Positions 1 to 8,702 of a DNA stretch of 64,000 nt are shown in pieces. The translations under genes were made by a program, and so were the position numbers. The stretch is taken from NCBI RefSeq assembly GCF_003627795.1, contig NZ_CP032684.1:3904001-3968000 (forward strand). The letters run 5' to 3'. The number at the start of each line of letters is the position of its first letter. The first letter of the stretch is position 1. The DNA is from Rhizobium sp. CCGE531 (GTDB lineage Bacteria; Pseudomonadota; Alphaproteobacteria; Rhizobiales; Rhizobiaceae). The notes under the pieces were generated by a model. It did no database searches, was not told the origin of the DNA, and saw only the letters and a list, made by a program, of their open reading frames with translations.

Positions 1-315
1 CGCGTCGCCATCGCCCGGGCGCTTGCCCCCTCGCCGCGCGTGCTGCTCTGCGACGAGCCGACCTCGGCGCTCGATCCGGAACTGGCGGCCGAAGTGGTCG
101 ATGTCCTCGGCAAACTCGCCAATGAGGGCACGACCATGGTCATGGCGACACACGACCTGCGCTTGGCGTCGAAGATCGCCAACAACGTGGTATTTCTCGA
201 GGCCGGCGACATCGTCGAGACCGGCTCGTCGCGCAACGTCTTCTCCAACCCCTCGCAGGAGCGGACGAAGCAGTTCATCTCGACGCTGAATTCAGGGCTC
301 AGCTACGATATATAA
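1..315 (+). CDS. ABC transporter ATP-binding protein, C-terminal part (5' end outside window)
   Basis: The reading frame is open from base 1 and ends at TAA 313-315. It carries the end of the ABC signature region (RVAIARAL), the Walker B segment LLCDEPTSALDPE and the switch histidine in MATHDLRLA, so it is the C-terminal third of an ATPase subunit. The DEPTSALDPE wording and the short tail with 'FLEAGDIVETG' are typical of polar amino-acid transporters (GlnQ/HisP type). This ATPase sits on the cytoplasmic face and powers uptake. The substrate cannot be told from this fragment, and partner genes would lie to the left of the window. Confidence 0.85.
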   Translation, partial: RVAIARALAPSPRVLLCDEPTSALDPELAAEVVDVLGKLANEGTTMVMATHDLRLASKIANNVVFLEAGDIVETGSSRNVFSNPSQERTKQFISTLNSGLSYDI

Positions 316-424
316 GCGGATCGCAAGCGCCCATTTCGTGGGCAAGCCATGCATTGACGATGCAGGGCTTTGCGAATAGCTTTGGCGCCATGAACACAGC
401 ACTTGTTCTCGTAGTAGTAGGAAG

Positions 425-501
425 GCGCATGGGCAGGATGGTGTAACCATCCGGCGAAAGCACCCATGCGCGGTAAGCAGGCTCCTGACGGGGCCTTTTT
501 T
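425..501 (+). ncRNA. Unidentified structured RNA (sRNA or 5' leader) ending in an intrinsic terminator
   Basis: A perfect 9-bp stem (425-433 with 463-471) encloses a 6-bp hairpin (436-441 with 447-452, loop UGUAA) and a short GC-GAAA-GC tetraloop hairpin (454-461), giving a three-way junction. It is followed at once by a terminator (480-495, then T6). The element lies between the ABC fragment and the MFS gene, ending 69 bases before the MFS start codon. It could be a free small RNA or an attenuator/riboswitch-like leader of the efflux gene. I do not recognise it as a known family: it lacks the SAM-II, glycine, ykkC, speF and SRP RNA signatures that I know. Confidence 0.45.
480..501 (+). terminator. 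Intrinsic terminator after the structured RNA
   Basis: The 6-bp stem GGCUCC/GGGGCC (one G-U pair) has the loop UGAC and is followed by six T residues at 496-501. It lies upstream of the MFS start, so it either ends a small RNA or acts as an attenuator for the MFS gene. A second hairpin, GCCCTG-AAA-CAGGGC at 505-519, follows but has no T-run. Confidence 0.7.
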
Positions 502-570
502 ATTGCCCTGAAACAGGGCGGCGCCTCGTCAGATCTCCCTCGACTTCCCACTCACACGACGGACAAGGCC

Positions 571-1824
571 ATGACGCGCACCGAGAGCCGCATCGAAAGT
601 TCAGCCACGCAAGCAATCGAAGACACAACCATCGGACAAGCCGCCACGCCGCCGCGGCTGACGACCCTCATCCTGCTTTCGGCGCTTGCCGTGCTGCCGG
701 TCAACATGATCCTGCCGTCGCTGCCGAAGATCGCGGCGACGTTCCACGCCGATTTCGCCCTCGTGAACCTCTCGGTTGCTGGTTTTTCCATCGTCACCGC
801 CTCCCTTGAGGCGATCGGCGGCGCGATATCGGATCGGTTCGGCCGCCGACCGGTGGTCCTGACGGCGCTCGCGATCTTCATCGTCGCCTCGATCGGCTGC
901 GTTCTCGCCCCCGATATCGGCACCTTTCTCGTCTTCCGCTCGATGCAGGCCTGCATCGGCCCGTGCTATTCCGTCGCCCTCGTCATCATCAAGGAAACAT
1001 CAAACGAGCGCGAGGCTGCCAGCAAATTCGGCTATCTCGCCATGGGATGGGCGTTGGCACCCATGGTCGGGCCGCTGTTCGGTGGCTCGCTGGACGAGTT
1101 TTTCGGCTGGCGGGCGAGCTTCATCGTCCTCGCGATCCTCGGCATTGCCGCCTTCCTTCTCTCCATGCGCGAATTAAGGGGATCGAGAGCACCGCCGGGT
1201 ACGCGGAGGAACTATCTTGCCTCCTATGGGCTGCTTTTGTCTTCGGCGCGATTCTGGTCCTATACCCTCTGCATGGCCTGCTCGATGGGCGTTCTGTATA
1301 TCTTCCTCGGAGGAGCGCCGCTCACGATAGGCGATACGCTCGGCGGCTCGAGCGCCAGGCTCGGCTTCTACATGGGCCTGGTTCCAGCCGGTTTCATTCT
1401 GGGCAGCTACCTGGCCGGCCGCTACGCCGCGAAAATTCCGCTCGGCATGATCCTCGTCATCGCCCGGCTTCTGACCTGCATCGGCCTGTCGATCGGCTTG
1501 GCGTTGCCGCTATCGGGCGCGACAAATATCTGGGCACTGTTCGGCCCCTGCATATTCATCGGCATCGGCAACGGCCTGACTATGCCGGCGGCCAATAGCG
1601 GCGCCATGTCGGTACGATCGGATATGGTTGGGACGGCCGCTGGGCTTGCCGCCGCCATGCGGATCGCAGGCGGCGCGCTCATCGGTTCCATTGGCGGGCT
1701 GTTCCTTGCGCAATCGGCAACGATCCATGCGCTGTTCGCGCCGATGCTGATATCCGCACTGCTCGCGCTGCTGGCGGCACTTTGGGCCGTCTTCGTGGAG
1801 CGGTATGCCCATAAGCCGGGATAA
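571..1824 (+). CDS. MFS multidrug efflux transporter (Bcr/CflA-like)
   Basis: A 417-residue inner-membrane protein with about 12 hydrophobic segments. The MFS loop 2-3 motif is visible as GGAISDRFGRRPVVL (about residues 87-101), and SLPKIAATFHAD after the first helix is typical of the Bcr/CflA drug/proton antiporters. The frame stays open upstream to 466, but that part reads through the structured RNA and terminator, so I start at ATG 571, which has an AAGG just upstream. The gene is monocistronic and convergent with pyc across a strong shared terminator. The substrate is unknown; small drug-like molecules are the family norm. Confidence 0.8.
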   Translation: MTRTESRIESSATQAIEDTTIGQAATPPRLTTLILLSALAVLPVNMILPSLPKIAATFHADFALVNLSVAGFSIVTASLEAIGGAISDRFGRRPVVLTALAIFIVASIGCVLAPDIGTFLVFRSMQACIGPCYSVALVIIKETSNEREAASKFGYLAMGWALAPMVGPLFGGSLDEFFGWRASFIVLAILGIAAFLLSMRELRGSRAPPGTRRNYLASYGLLLSSARFWSYTLCMACSMGVLYIFLGGAPLTIGDTLGGSSARLGFYMGLVPAGFILGSYLAGRYAAKIPLGMILVIARLLTCIGLSIGLALPLSGATNIWALFGPCIFIGIGNGLTMPAANSGAMSVRSDMVGTAAGLAAAMRIAGGALIGSIGGLFLAQSATIHALFAPMLISALLALLAALWAVFVERYAHKPG

Positions 1825-1832
1825 GGGCATCC

Positions 1833-1872
1833 CTGCCGCAAAGCCGGCTGTAACAGTCAGGCTTTGCGGCAG
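1833..1872. terminator. Bidirectional hairpin between MFS gene and pyc
   Basis: A perfect 13-bp inverted repeat (1833-1845 with 1860-1872, arm CTGCCGCAAAGCC) lies between the stop codons of two convergent genes, where a two-way terminator is expected. The T-run is weak on both sides, so the stem itself is the main evidence. Confidence 0.6.
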
Positions 1873-1924
1873 AAGACATTCTGCATGTCAGCCGGCAGCT
1901 ATGGTCGAAGCTGCCCTTGGCCGA

Positions 1925-4900
1925 TTAAGCGCCATAGACGACGAGCAGATCCTTTGCGTCGATCTGGTCGCCGGCGCGCACGAGAACCTCGGAAACCGTG
2001 CCGTCCTTTTCGGCGTGCAGCGCCGTCTCCATCTTCATGGCTTCGATGGAAAGCAGCACGTCGCCGGCCTTGATCGCCTGGCCGGGCGAGACGAAGACCG
2101 TGGAGATGACGCCCGGCATCGGCGCGCCGATATGGGCTGCATTGCCCGCCTCGACCTTGCGGCGGATAGCGCTGCCGGAAGCGCCATGGGCGCGATCCGG
2201 CACCTTGATGCGACGCGGCTGGCCGTTGAGCTCGAAAAAGACAGTCACCATGCCCTTCTCGTCGGTCGCCGTCATCGCCTGGTTGACGATGACGAGCGTC
2301 TTGCCCTTCTCGATTTCGGCAAACAGCTCGTCGCCTTCCTTCAGGCCATAGAAATAGGCCGGCGTCGGCAGCACCGAGACCGGGCCGTAGGTGTCGGCGG
2401 CCAACGCGTAGTCGGTGAAGACCTTCGGATACATCAGGTAGGAGGCAAATTCGAAATCGTCGACCTTGCGCTCCAGCTTGGTCTCGATGACTTTACGCTC
2501 CGCACCGAGATCGGCTTCTGCCAATAGCGAGCCCGGGCGCACCGTATAGGGCTTGTCGCCCTTCAACGCCTTCTTCTGTAGCGCTTGCGGCCATCCGGAC
2601 GGCGGCTGGCCGAGATCGCCCTTGAGCATCGAAACCACCGAATCCGGGAAGGCGATATCCTTGGCCGGGTTTTCGACATCGGCGACCGTCAGGTCCTGGC
2701 TCACCATCATCAGCGCCATGTCGCCAACGACCTTGGACGACGGCGTCACCTTGACGATATCGCCGAACATCTGGTTGGCATCGGCATAGGCCTGCGCCAC
2801 CTGGTGCCAGCGGGTCTCCAGGCCAAGCGAGCGAGCCTGCTCCTTGAGGTTGGTGAACTGACCGCCCGGCATTTCATGCAGATAGACTTCCGAAGCCGGT
2901 CCCTTGAGATCGCTTTCGAAGGCGGCGTACTGGTGGCGCACTGCTTCCCAGTAGAAGGAAATACGGCGGATCCATTCGGGATCGAGGCCCGGATCGCGCT
3001 CGGACCCTTTGAGGGCTTCAACGATCGAGCCGAGGCAGGGCTGCGAGGTATTGCCCGACAGCGCATCCATCGCCGCGTCAACCGCATCGACGCCCGCGTC
3101 CACGGCAGCCAAAACCGTGGCGGCTGCAATGCCCGAGGTATCATGCGTGTGGAAGTGGATCGGCAGCCCGGTCGCCTCGCGCAGCGCCTTGAACAGCACC
3201 TTGGCCGCGGCCGGCTTCAAGAGGCCGGCCATGTCCTTCAGCGCGATGATGTGGGCACCGGCCTTTTCCAGCTCGACGGCGAGATCTGTATAATATTTCA
3301 GATCGTATTTCGGGCGGGCGGAGTTGAGGATGTCGCCCGTGTAGCAGATCGCCGCCTCGCAGAGCTTATTCTCCTCAGCAATGGCATCCATCGACACCCG
3401 CATGTTCTCGACCCAGTTCAGGCAATCGAAGACGCGGAAGAGATCGATGCCGCCCTTGGCCGCCTGGCGGACGAAGTATTTCACGACATTGTCGGGATAG
3501 TTGGTGTAGCCGACGCCGTTGGCGCCGCGCAGCAGCATCTGCAGCAGCAGGTTCGGCGCGCCCTCGCGGATCAGCGACAGGCGTTCCCACGGGTCTTCCG
3601 TCAGGAAGCGCATGGAAACGTCGAAGGTGGCGCCGCCCCAGCATTCCAGCGACAGCAGCTGCGGCAGGGCGCGCGCATAGGTGCCGGCGACGCTGGCGAT
3701 ATCATGGGTGCGCATGCGGGTCGCAAGCAGCGATTGATGGCCGTCGCGCATCGTTGTGTCGGTCATCAGCACGCGCTTCTCGCCACGCATCCATTCGGCG
3801 AATTTTTGCGGACCGAGCTTGTCGAGCAACTGCTTGGTGCCATCAGGCACCTTGCCGTCGATATAGGGCAATACCGGCTCGGCGACCTTCGGTGACGGTG
3901 CCGGGCGGCCGCGCGTTTCGGGATGGCCGTTAACGGTGACATCAGCGAGATAGGTCAAAAGCTTTGTGGCGCGATCCTGGCGCTTGACCTGCTGGAACAG
4001 CTCCGGCGTCGTGTCGATGAAGCGCGTCGTATAGCTGTTGTCGCGGAATTTCGGATGCGTGATGATCGCTTCGAGGAAGGTGAGGTTCGTCGCCACGCCG
4101 CGAATGCGGAATTCGCGCAGCGCGCGGTCCATGCGGGCGATCGCCTCCTGCGGGTTCGGCGCCCAGGCGGTCACCTTCACCAGCAGCGGATCGTAGTAGC
4201 GGGTGATGATCGCGCCCGAATAGGAGGTGCCGCCGTCGAGACGGATGCCGAAGCCGGAGGCGGAGCGATAGGCGGTGATGCGACCGTAGTCCGGAATGAA
4301 GTTGTGCTCCGGATCTTCGGTCGTCACGCGGCACTGCAGCGCATGGCCGTTGAGACGAATGTCCGCCTGCTTCGGAACGCCCGATTCCGGCGTGCCGATG
4401 GCGAAACCGTCGAGAATATGGATCTGCGCCTTGACGATATCGATGCCGGTGACAACTTCAGTCACGGTGTGCTCGACCTGGATGCGGGGATTGACTTCGA
4501 TGAAATAGAATTTACCGGTATCGGCATCCATCAGATATTCGACGGTGCCGGCGCCGACATAATTCGTCGCCTCGGCGATCTTCAGCGAATAGGCGGCCAG
4601 TTCCTGGCGCTGCGCGTCGCTGAGATAGGGCGCCGGCGCACGCTCGACGACCTTCTGGTTGCGGCGTTGGACCGAACAGTCGCGCTCGAACAGGTGCACG
4701 ACATTGCCATGCGTATCACCGAGGATCTGGCTTTCGACGTGACGGGCGCGCTCGACCAGCTTTTCGAGATAGACCTCGTCCTTGCCGAAGGCGGCCTTCG
4801 CCTCGCGCTTGGCTTCCGTCACTTCCTTGGCGAGATCGGCCTTGGAGCGGATGACGCGCATGCCGCGGCCACCGCCACCCCAGGAGGCCTTCAGCATCAC

Positions 4901-5386
4901 CGGATAGCCGATCTCCTCGGCCATCTTCGCGACGAGCTTCATATCCTCCGGCAGCGGCTCGGTTGCCGGCACGACGGGCACGCCGACCGAAATCGCCAGA
5001 TTGCGCGCCGCGACCTTGTTGCCGAGCTGGCGCATCGTGTCGGCCCTCGGGCCGATGAAGGTGATGCCGGCGGCATCGCAGGCATCGACGAATTCGGGGC
5101 TTTCCGACAGCAGGCCGTAGCCCGGATGGATGGCATCGGCGCCGGAAAGCCTGGCGACGCGGATAATCTCATCGATCGACAGATAGCTCTCGATCGGCCC
5201 GAGGTCACGGGCAAGATGCGGGCCGCGCCCGACCTGATAACTTTCATCCGCCTTGAAGCGATGCAGCGCGAGTTTGTCTTCCTCGGCCCAGATGGCGACC
5301 GTTTTTATGCCAAGCTCGTTAGCGGCGCGGAAGACGCGGATGGCGATTTCGGAACGGTTGGCGACCAGGATCTTGGAAATGGGCAA
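1925..5386 (-). CDS. pyc: Pyruvate carboxylase
   Basis: ATP-dependent carboxylation of pyruvate to oxaloacetate, the anaplerotic step in the cytoplasm. The 1153-residue protein has the full single-chain layout: biotin carboxylase (residues 1 to about 460, with the glycine-rich KASWGGGGRGMR and the ERDCSVQRR and NPRIQVEHTVTE motifs), carboxyltransferase (about 530-1000, with TTMRDGHQSLLATRMR), and a C-terminal biotinyl domain with EAMKMETAL (biotinyl Lys about 1118). It follows R. etli PYC throughout. I start at TTG 5386, six bases after a GAGGAG ribosome site and yielding MPISKILVANRSE as in R. etli; the longer frame to 5425 has no such support. Nothing is co-transcribed with it. Confidence 0.97.
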   Translation of the reverse strand: MPISKILVANRSEIAIRVFRAANELGIKTVAIWAEEDKLALHRFKADESYQVGRGPHLARDLGPIESYLSIDEIIRVARLSGADAIHPGYGLLSESPEFVDACDAAGITFIGPRADTMRQLGNKVAARNLAISVGVPVVPATEPLPEDMKLVAKMAEEIGYPVMLKASWGGGGRGMRVIRSKADLAKEVTEAKREAKAAFGKDEVYLEKLVERARHVESQILGDTHGNVVHLFERDCSVQRRNQKVVERAPAPYLSDAQRQELAAYSLKIAEATNYVGAGTVEYLMDADTGKFYFIEVNPRIQVEHTVTEVVTGIDIVKAQIHILDGFAIGTPESGVPKQADIRLNGHALQCRVTTEDPEHNFIPDYGRITAYRSASGFGIRLDGGTSYSGAIITRYYDPLLVKVTAWAPNPQEAIARMDRALREFRIRGVATNLTFLEAIITHPKFRDNSYTTRFIDTTPELFQQVKRQDRATKLLTYLADVTVNGHPETRGRPAPSPKVAEPVLPYIDGKVPDGTKQLLDKLGPQKFAEWMRGEKRVLMTDTTMRDGHQSLLATRMRTHDIASVAGTYARALPQLLSLECWGGATFDVSMRFLTEDPWERLSLIREGAPNLLLQMLLRGANGVGYTNYPDNVVKYFVRQAAKGGIDLFRVFDCLNWVENMRVSMDAIAEENKLCEAAICYTGDILNSARPKYDLKYYTDLAVELEKAGAHIIALKDMAGLLKPAAAKVLFKALREATGLPIHFHTHDTSGIAAATVLAAVDAGVDAVDAAMDALSGNTSQPCLGSIVEALKGSERDPGLDPEWIRRISFYWEAVRHQYAAFESDLKGPASEVYLHEMPGGQFTNLKEQARSLGLETRWHQVAQAYADANQMFGDIVKVTPSSKVVGDMALMMVSQDLTVADVENPAKDIAFPDSVVSMLKGDLGQPPSGWPQALQKKALKGDKPYTVRPGSLLAEADLGAERKVIETKLERKVDDFEFASYLMYPKVFTDYALAADTYGPVSVLPTPAYFYGLKEGDELFAEIEKGKTLVIVNQAMTATDEKGMVTVFFELNGQPRRIKVPDRAHGASGSAIRRKVEAGNAAHIGAPMPGVISTVFVSPGQAIKAGDVLLSIEAMKMETALHAEKDGTVSEVLVRAGDQIDAKDLLVVYGA

Positions 5387-5437
5387 TGCGCTCTCCTCAC
5401 GGCATCGAAACGGGCAATGCTGCACCCGCGAAGGAAA

Positions 5438-5466
5438 TTCTTAACTTCTTGTCATAGGAAGTTCAA
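5438..5466 (-). promoter_or_regulatory. Candidate sigma-70 promoter of pyc
   Basis: On the minus strand TTGAAC (5466-5461), a 17-base spacer and TAAGAA (5443-5438) sit about 50 bases before the TTG start. Spacing is ideal and the -35 differs from TTGACA by two bases. It was found by eye only. Confidence 0.4.
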
Positions 5467-5502
5467 TTTCTCCTGCGACATCCGACAGCAAAATAGTTGC
5501 CA

Positions 5503-6243
5503 TTACGGAATAAGTCCGTTTCTGAAAGCGATGGCAACGATATGCTGTCTGTTCTTGGCATCCAGCTTGTCCTGGATACTATTCATGTACCAGTCGACGG
5601 TGTGGTTGGAGATCGTCAGCAGCCGGCTGATCTCGATCGAGGTCATACCGTCGGCCAGGTGGTTCAGCACCTCCATCTCGCGCTTGGTCAGCCTCAACTC
5701 AGCCCTTGCCGGGTCTTCCAGCGATTGCGCTTCGTTGTTCAGCTCCAGAAGTCGCCAGAAGGCCTTTTTGGCGACTGCGTCGAAGAGAGAAAGCTCCGTC
5801 GGAGAAAGATCGACCGCCTCGCCGCCGACCGTCATGCATCCGAGCAAGCCGCTCCGCCCATGGATCGGGAAAACATAGCCGTCGACAAGCCCGTTGGCGC
5901 GGGCATCCGCCATCATCTGCTCCATCCGGCGCCGCAGCGGGTCCGCCTTCAGGGCAATCACCGCATCGCGCCAGCGGAAAGGACGCTGCGCCCGGCTAAG
6001 ATAGCGCGCGACCGGATCGACAAGCATGTACCGCTTGCGAACATAGGTCAGCGACCATTGACCGGGCCAACGACCCGAGAGCATGAAATTCGCGACGTCG
6101 ACATTCGGCCGCGTCTGTTTCAGCAGGCCGTAGAATTCGAACTTGTAGGAACGGAGCACGAGTTCGAGCTCGGTCACGACGTTCTTGGCGAGCTTGCACT
6201 CTTCGATGACCACAAGCAATTGTAATAGCGAATGGATATTCAC
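5503..6243 (-). CDS. LuxR-type quorum-sensing transcriptional regulator (no adjacent luxI)
   Basis: A 246-residue protein with an N-terminal autoinducer-binding domain (about 15-165) and a C-terminal LuxR helix-turn-helix (about 178-240; LTKREMEVLNHLADGMTSIEI). The acyl-homoserine-lactone pocket residues known from TraR are all in place: Trp and Tyr in WSLTY, Asp-Pro in LVDPV, Trp in FRW, and a Gly in the GLVDGY segment. The start is GTG 6243, five bases after AAGGGG. No synthase gene is next to it, so it may be a solo receptor or work with a distant synthase. It is transcribed away from ndvA. Targets are unknown. Confidence 0.85.
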   Translation of the reverse strand: MNIHSLLQLLVVIEECKLAKNVVTELELVLRSYKFEFYGLLKQTRPNVDVANFMLSGRWPGQWSLTYVRKRYMLVDPVARYLSRAQRPFRWRDAVIALKADPLRRRMEQMMADARANGLVDGYVFPIHGRSGLLGCMTVGGEAVDLSPTELSLFDAVAKKAFWRLLELNNEAQSLEDPARAELRLTKREMEVLNHLADGMTSIEISRLLTISNHTVDWYMNSIQDKLDAKNRQHIVAIAFRNGLIP

Positions 6244-6622
6244 ATCTACCCCTTGGCTTTGCAGCCTGAATTACCGTCGGACGGGCATGACAACCATGTC
6301 CCGCCTGGCCCCACGGCGCGCCCAATCGCCGGCAACATACTCATGCCGGCGCAAAATTGAACGCCTTTCGCGATTTTTTTACCATTCAACCCTGAATGGC
6401 GATCTTTGCGCAGCCTGAGGATACCCGATATTGCCGCGTCGAAGTCTCCTCAAATTGTCATATTTCTGCGGCGACCGATAGCACCATCATCATGCCATCG
6501 CGCGCGCCGCGCGAAAATTTCCTTGAAAAAACAGCTGCGGATTCCGTTAATCGCCGGTTCAGGTAGCAATCTGTAGCATCCGAGCATTCCAAGTTTTGCT
6601 GATGCACAGAGGGTGCCAGACC
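6244..6622. other. Intergenic region between luxR-type gene and ndvA
   Basis: 379 bases between divergent genes with no convincing ORF. It must hold both promoters. The only candidate I see for ndvA is TTGAAA (6523-6528), 17 bases, GTTAAT (6546-6551). An alternating GC-rich patch (CGCGCGCGCCGCGCG, about 6500-6514) lies just before it. Confidence 0.4.
6523..6551 (+). promoter_or_regulatory. Weak candidate promoter of ndvA
   Basis: TTGAAA, a 17-base spacer and GTTAAT, about 70 bases before the GTG start. Only the -35 is close to consensus. Low confidence. Confidence 0.25.
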
Positions 6623-8392
6623 GTGTCACTGTTCAAAGTCTACGCAAGAGCCCTGAAGTATCTTGGCGCGTATCGATACCGCGTATGGATGGTCGTGATC
6701 GCGAACATCGCGCTTGCGATGACCACCATCTACGAACCGGTATTGTTCGGCCGCATCTTCGACGCCATTGCCAAGAAGGGCGCAGTCGCTCCGACCATGG
6801 TGTTGTGGGCCGGCTTTGCCGTCTTCAGTGCCGTAGCCTTCATCGTCGTGTCCCGCGAGGCGGATCGTCTCGCGCATGGCCGCCGCGCATCCCTGCTCAC
6901 CGAAGCGTTCGGCCGCATCATCTCGATGCCGCTCTCCTGGCACAGCCAGCGCGGTACCGCGAGCGCGCTGAACACGCTGCTGCGCGCCTGTGAAGCGCTG
7001 TTCGGCCTGTGGCTCGAATTCATGCGCAATCACCTGACGACGGCCGTTGCGCTCATCGTCATGATCCCGACCGCCATGGCCATGGACCTGCGTCTCTCGG
7101 CCGTGCTGATCCTGCTCGGCGTCTTCTACTGGACCATCGGCCGCCTGGTCATGAGCCGCACGAAGGATGGCCAGACCTCGGTCGAAAGCCATTACAATAC
7201 CGTCTTCTCGCATGTCAGCGACTCGATCAGCAACGTTTCGGTGCTGCACAGCTACAACCGCATCGAAGCCGAAACCAGGGCGCTGAAGTCGTTCACGGAG
7301 CGGCTGCTGGCCGCACAGTATCCGGTTCTCGACTGGTGGGCCCTTGCCGGCGCCCTGAACCGCACGGCATCGACCGTCGCGATGATGGCGATCCTGATGA
7401 TCGGTACCGTCCTCGTGCAGGACGGCAGCCTGAGCCTCGGCGCCCTGATCACCTTCATCGCCTTTGCGAACGTACTGATCGGCCGCCTGGAGCAGCTGCG
7501 CAACTTCGCCAACCAGATTTTCGAGGCTCGCGCCAAGCTCGAAGACTTCTACACGCTGGAAGATTCGGTCCGCGACCGCGAGGAACCGGCCGGCCTTGCC
7601 GAGATCAAGGACGTCAAGGGCGAAGTGGAATTCCGCGACATATCCTTCGGCTTCGCCAACTCGTCGCAGGGCCTGCACGACATCTCCTTCAAGGTGAAGG
7701 CTGGCCAGACCGTCGCCATCGTCGGCCCGACCGGCGCCGGCAAGACGACGCTCGTCAACCTGCTGCAGCGCGTCTTCGACCCGCAGAAGGGCCAGATCCT
7801 CGTCGATGGTCACGACATTACCAAGGTAACGCGCAGGTCGCTGCGCCGCTTCATCGCCACCGTCTTCCAGGATGCCGGTCTGCTGAACCGTTCGATCAGC
7901 GACAACATCCGCCTCGGCCGCGAAGGTGCGACGGAGGAGGAAATGGTCCGCGCGGCACAGGCCGCCGCCGCCAACGACTTCATCGAAAACCGCGAAAGCG
8001 GCTATGAGACCCGCGTCGGCGAGCGTGGCAACAAGCTTTCCGGTGGCGAACGCCAGCGTATCGCGATTGCCCGCGCCATTCTGAAGGATGCTCCGATCCT
8101 CGTGCTCGACGAAGCCACGAGCGCGCTCGACGTCGAAACCGAAAACCGGGTCAAGGCGGCGATCGACAACCTGCGCCAGAACCGTACGACCTTCATCATC
8201 GCGCACCGCCTGTCGACCGTACGCGAGGCCGATATGGTCCTCTTCCTCGACAACGGACGGATCATCGAGAACGGCAGCTTCAACGAGCTCAGCCAGAGCA
8301 ACGGCCGCTTCGCCGCCCTGCTGCGCGCCAGCGGCATCCTGACGGACGAGGAAGTCCGCAAGGCACACGCTACGGAAACCGAAGCCGCCTGA
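6623..8392 (+). CDS. ndvA: Cyclic beta-1,2-glucan ABC exporter (ATP-binding/permease)
   Basis: Exports cyclic beta-1,2-glucan from cytoplasm to periplasm, needed for osmotic adaptation and for nodule invasion or attachment in rhizobia and agrobacteria. The 589-residue half-transporter has an N-terminal six-helix membrane domain (about 1-320) and an ATPase domain with Walker A GPTGAGKTTLV (about 369), signature LSGGERQRIAIARA (about 472) and Walker B ILVLDEATSALD. Length and sequence match NdvA/ChvA, including MSLFKVYARALKYL at the start. That fixes the GTG at 6623, nine bases after AGAGGG, instead of the upstream ATG at 6596. The synthase ndvB lies 3 kb away on the other strand. Confidence 0.95.
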   Translation: MSLFKVYARALKYLGAYRYRVWMVVIANIALAMTTIYEPVLFGRIFDAIAKKGAVAPTMVLWAGFAVFSAVAFIVVSREADRLAHGRRASLLTEAFGRIISMPLSWHSQRGTASALNTLLRACEALFGLWLEFMRNHLTTAVALIVMIPTAMAMDLRLSAVLILLGVFYWTIGRLVMSRTKDGQTSVESHYNTVFSHVSDSISNVSVLHSYNRIEAETRALKSFTERLLAAQYPVLDWWALAGALNRTASTVAMMAILMIGTVLVQDGSLSLGALITFIAFANVLIGRLEQLRNFANQIFEARAKLEDFYTLEDSVRDREEPAGLAEIKDVKGEVEFRDISFGFANSSQGLHDISFKVKAGQTVAIVGPTGAGKTTLVNLLQRVFDPQKGQILVDGHDITKVTRRSLRRFIATVFQDAGLLNRSISDNIRLGREGATEEEMVRAAQAAAANDFIENRESGYETRVGERGNKLSGGERQRIAIARAILKDAPILVLDEATSALDVETENRVKAAIDNLRQNRTTFIIAHRLSTVREADMVLFLDNGRIIENGSFNELSQSNGRFAALLRASGILTDEEVRKAHATETEAA

Positions 8393-8417
8393 TCTTCGCA
8401 AGGGGCCCAAGATCGAA

Positions 8418-8448
8418 GCCGGAAGAGCGATGCTCTTCCGGCTTTTTT
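8418..8448 (+). terminator. Intrinsic terminator of ndvA
   Basis: A perfect 11-bp stem (8418-8428 with 8432-8442, arm GCCGGAAGAGC, loop GAT) followed by six T residues, 26 bases after the ndvA stop codon. Confidence 0.93.
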
Positions 8449-8520
8449 GTTGCGGATAAGGCTCGCTCTCCCCGCTTGCAGCACGGGAATCGCGTGTGAA
8501 ATGAGATTGTTGCCGCGCAC

Positions 8521-8617
8521 TTCCTTCTCCCCGAGGGGAGAAGGAACTTGCGGCGCCGACATGCCTCATATGCGATTGCCCTGCCGCTTGCGGGGAGAGG
8601 GCTAAGGTGAGGGGCCA
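8521..8617. repeat. Rhizobial-type intergenic palindromic repeat
   Basis: TTCCTTCTCCCC and its exact complement (8521-8532 and 8535-8546) form a 12-bp palindrome with a 2-base loop. A second GC-rich part around 8579-8617 contains CCGC-TT-GCGG and GGGGAGAGGGC-TAAGGTGAGGGGCC. Palindromes of the CTTCTCCCC/GGGGAGAAG kind are a common dispersed intergenic repeat in rhizobial genomes (RIME or ABC-mosaic-like). The family assignment is from memory and the outer limits are approximate. Confidence 0.6.
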
Positions 8618-8663
8618 TGCTCGCGAGAAACCTAAGCAGCAAGCTCCGTTCCTCGATCGGCTA

Positions 8664-8702
8664 ACCAAAACAAGAAAGGCCCGGCGGGAAAACCGGGCCT
8701 TT
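8664..8702 (-). terminator. Terminator of the porin gene
   Basis: AAAGGCCCGG (8675-8684) pairs with CCGGGCCTTT (8693-8702). Read on the minus strand it is followed by a T-rich tail (CTTGTTTTGG), 71 bases past the porin stop codon. Confidence 0.75.

Noticed and set aside
505..519. Hairpin GCCCTG-AAA-CAGGGC as a second terminator
   Set aside because: No T-run follows, and a good terminator lies just before it.
466..570. N-terminal extension of the MFS transporter beginning at ATG 466
   Set aside because: It would translate through the closing stem of the structured RNA and its terminator, is not hydrophobic or family-like, and has no ribosome site.
3923..5878. 651-codon ORF on the plus strand
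   Set aside because: It is the antisense shadow of pyc and the LuxR gene; high GC gives long open antisense frames. No family resemblance.
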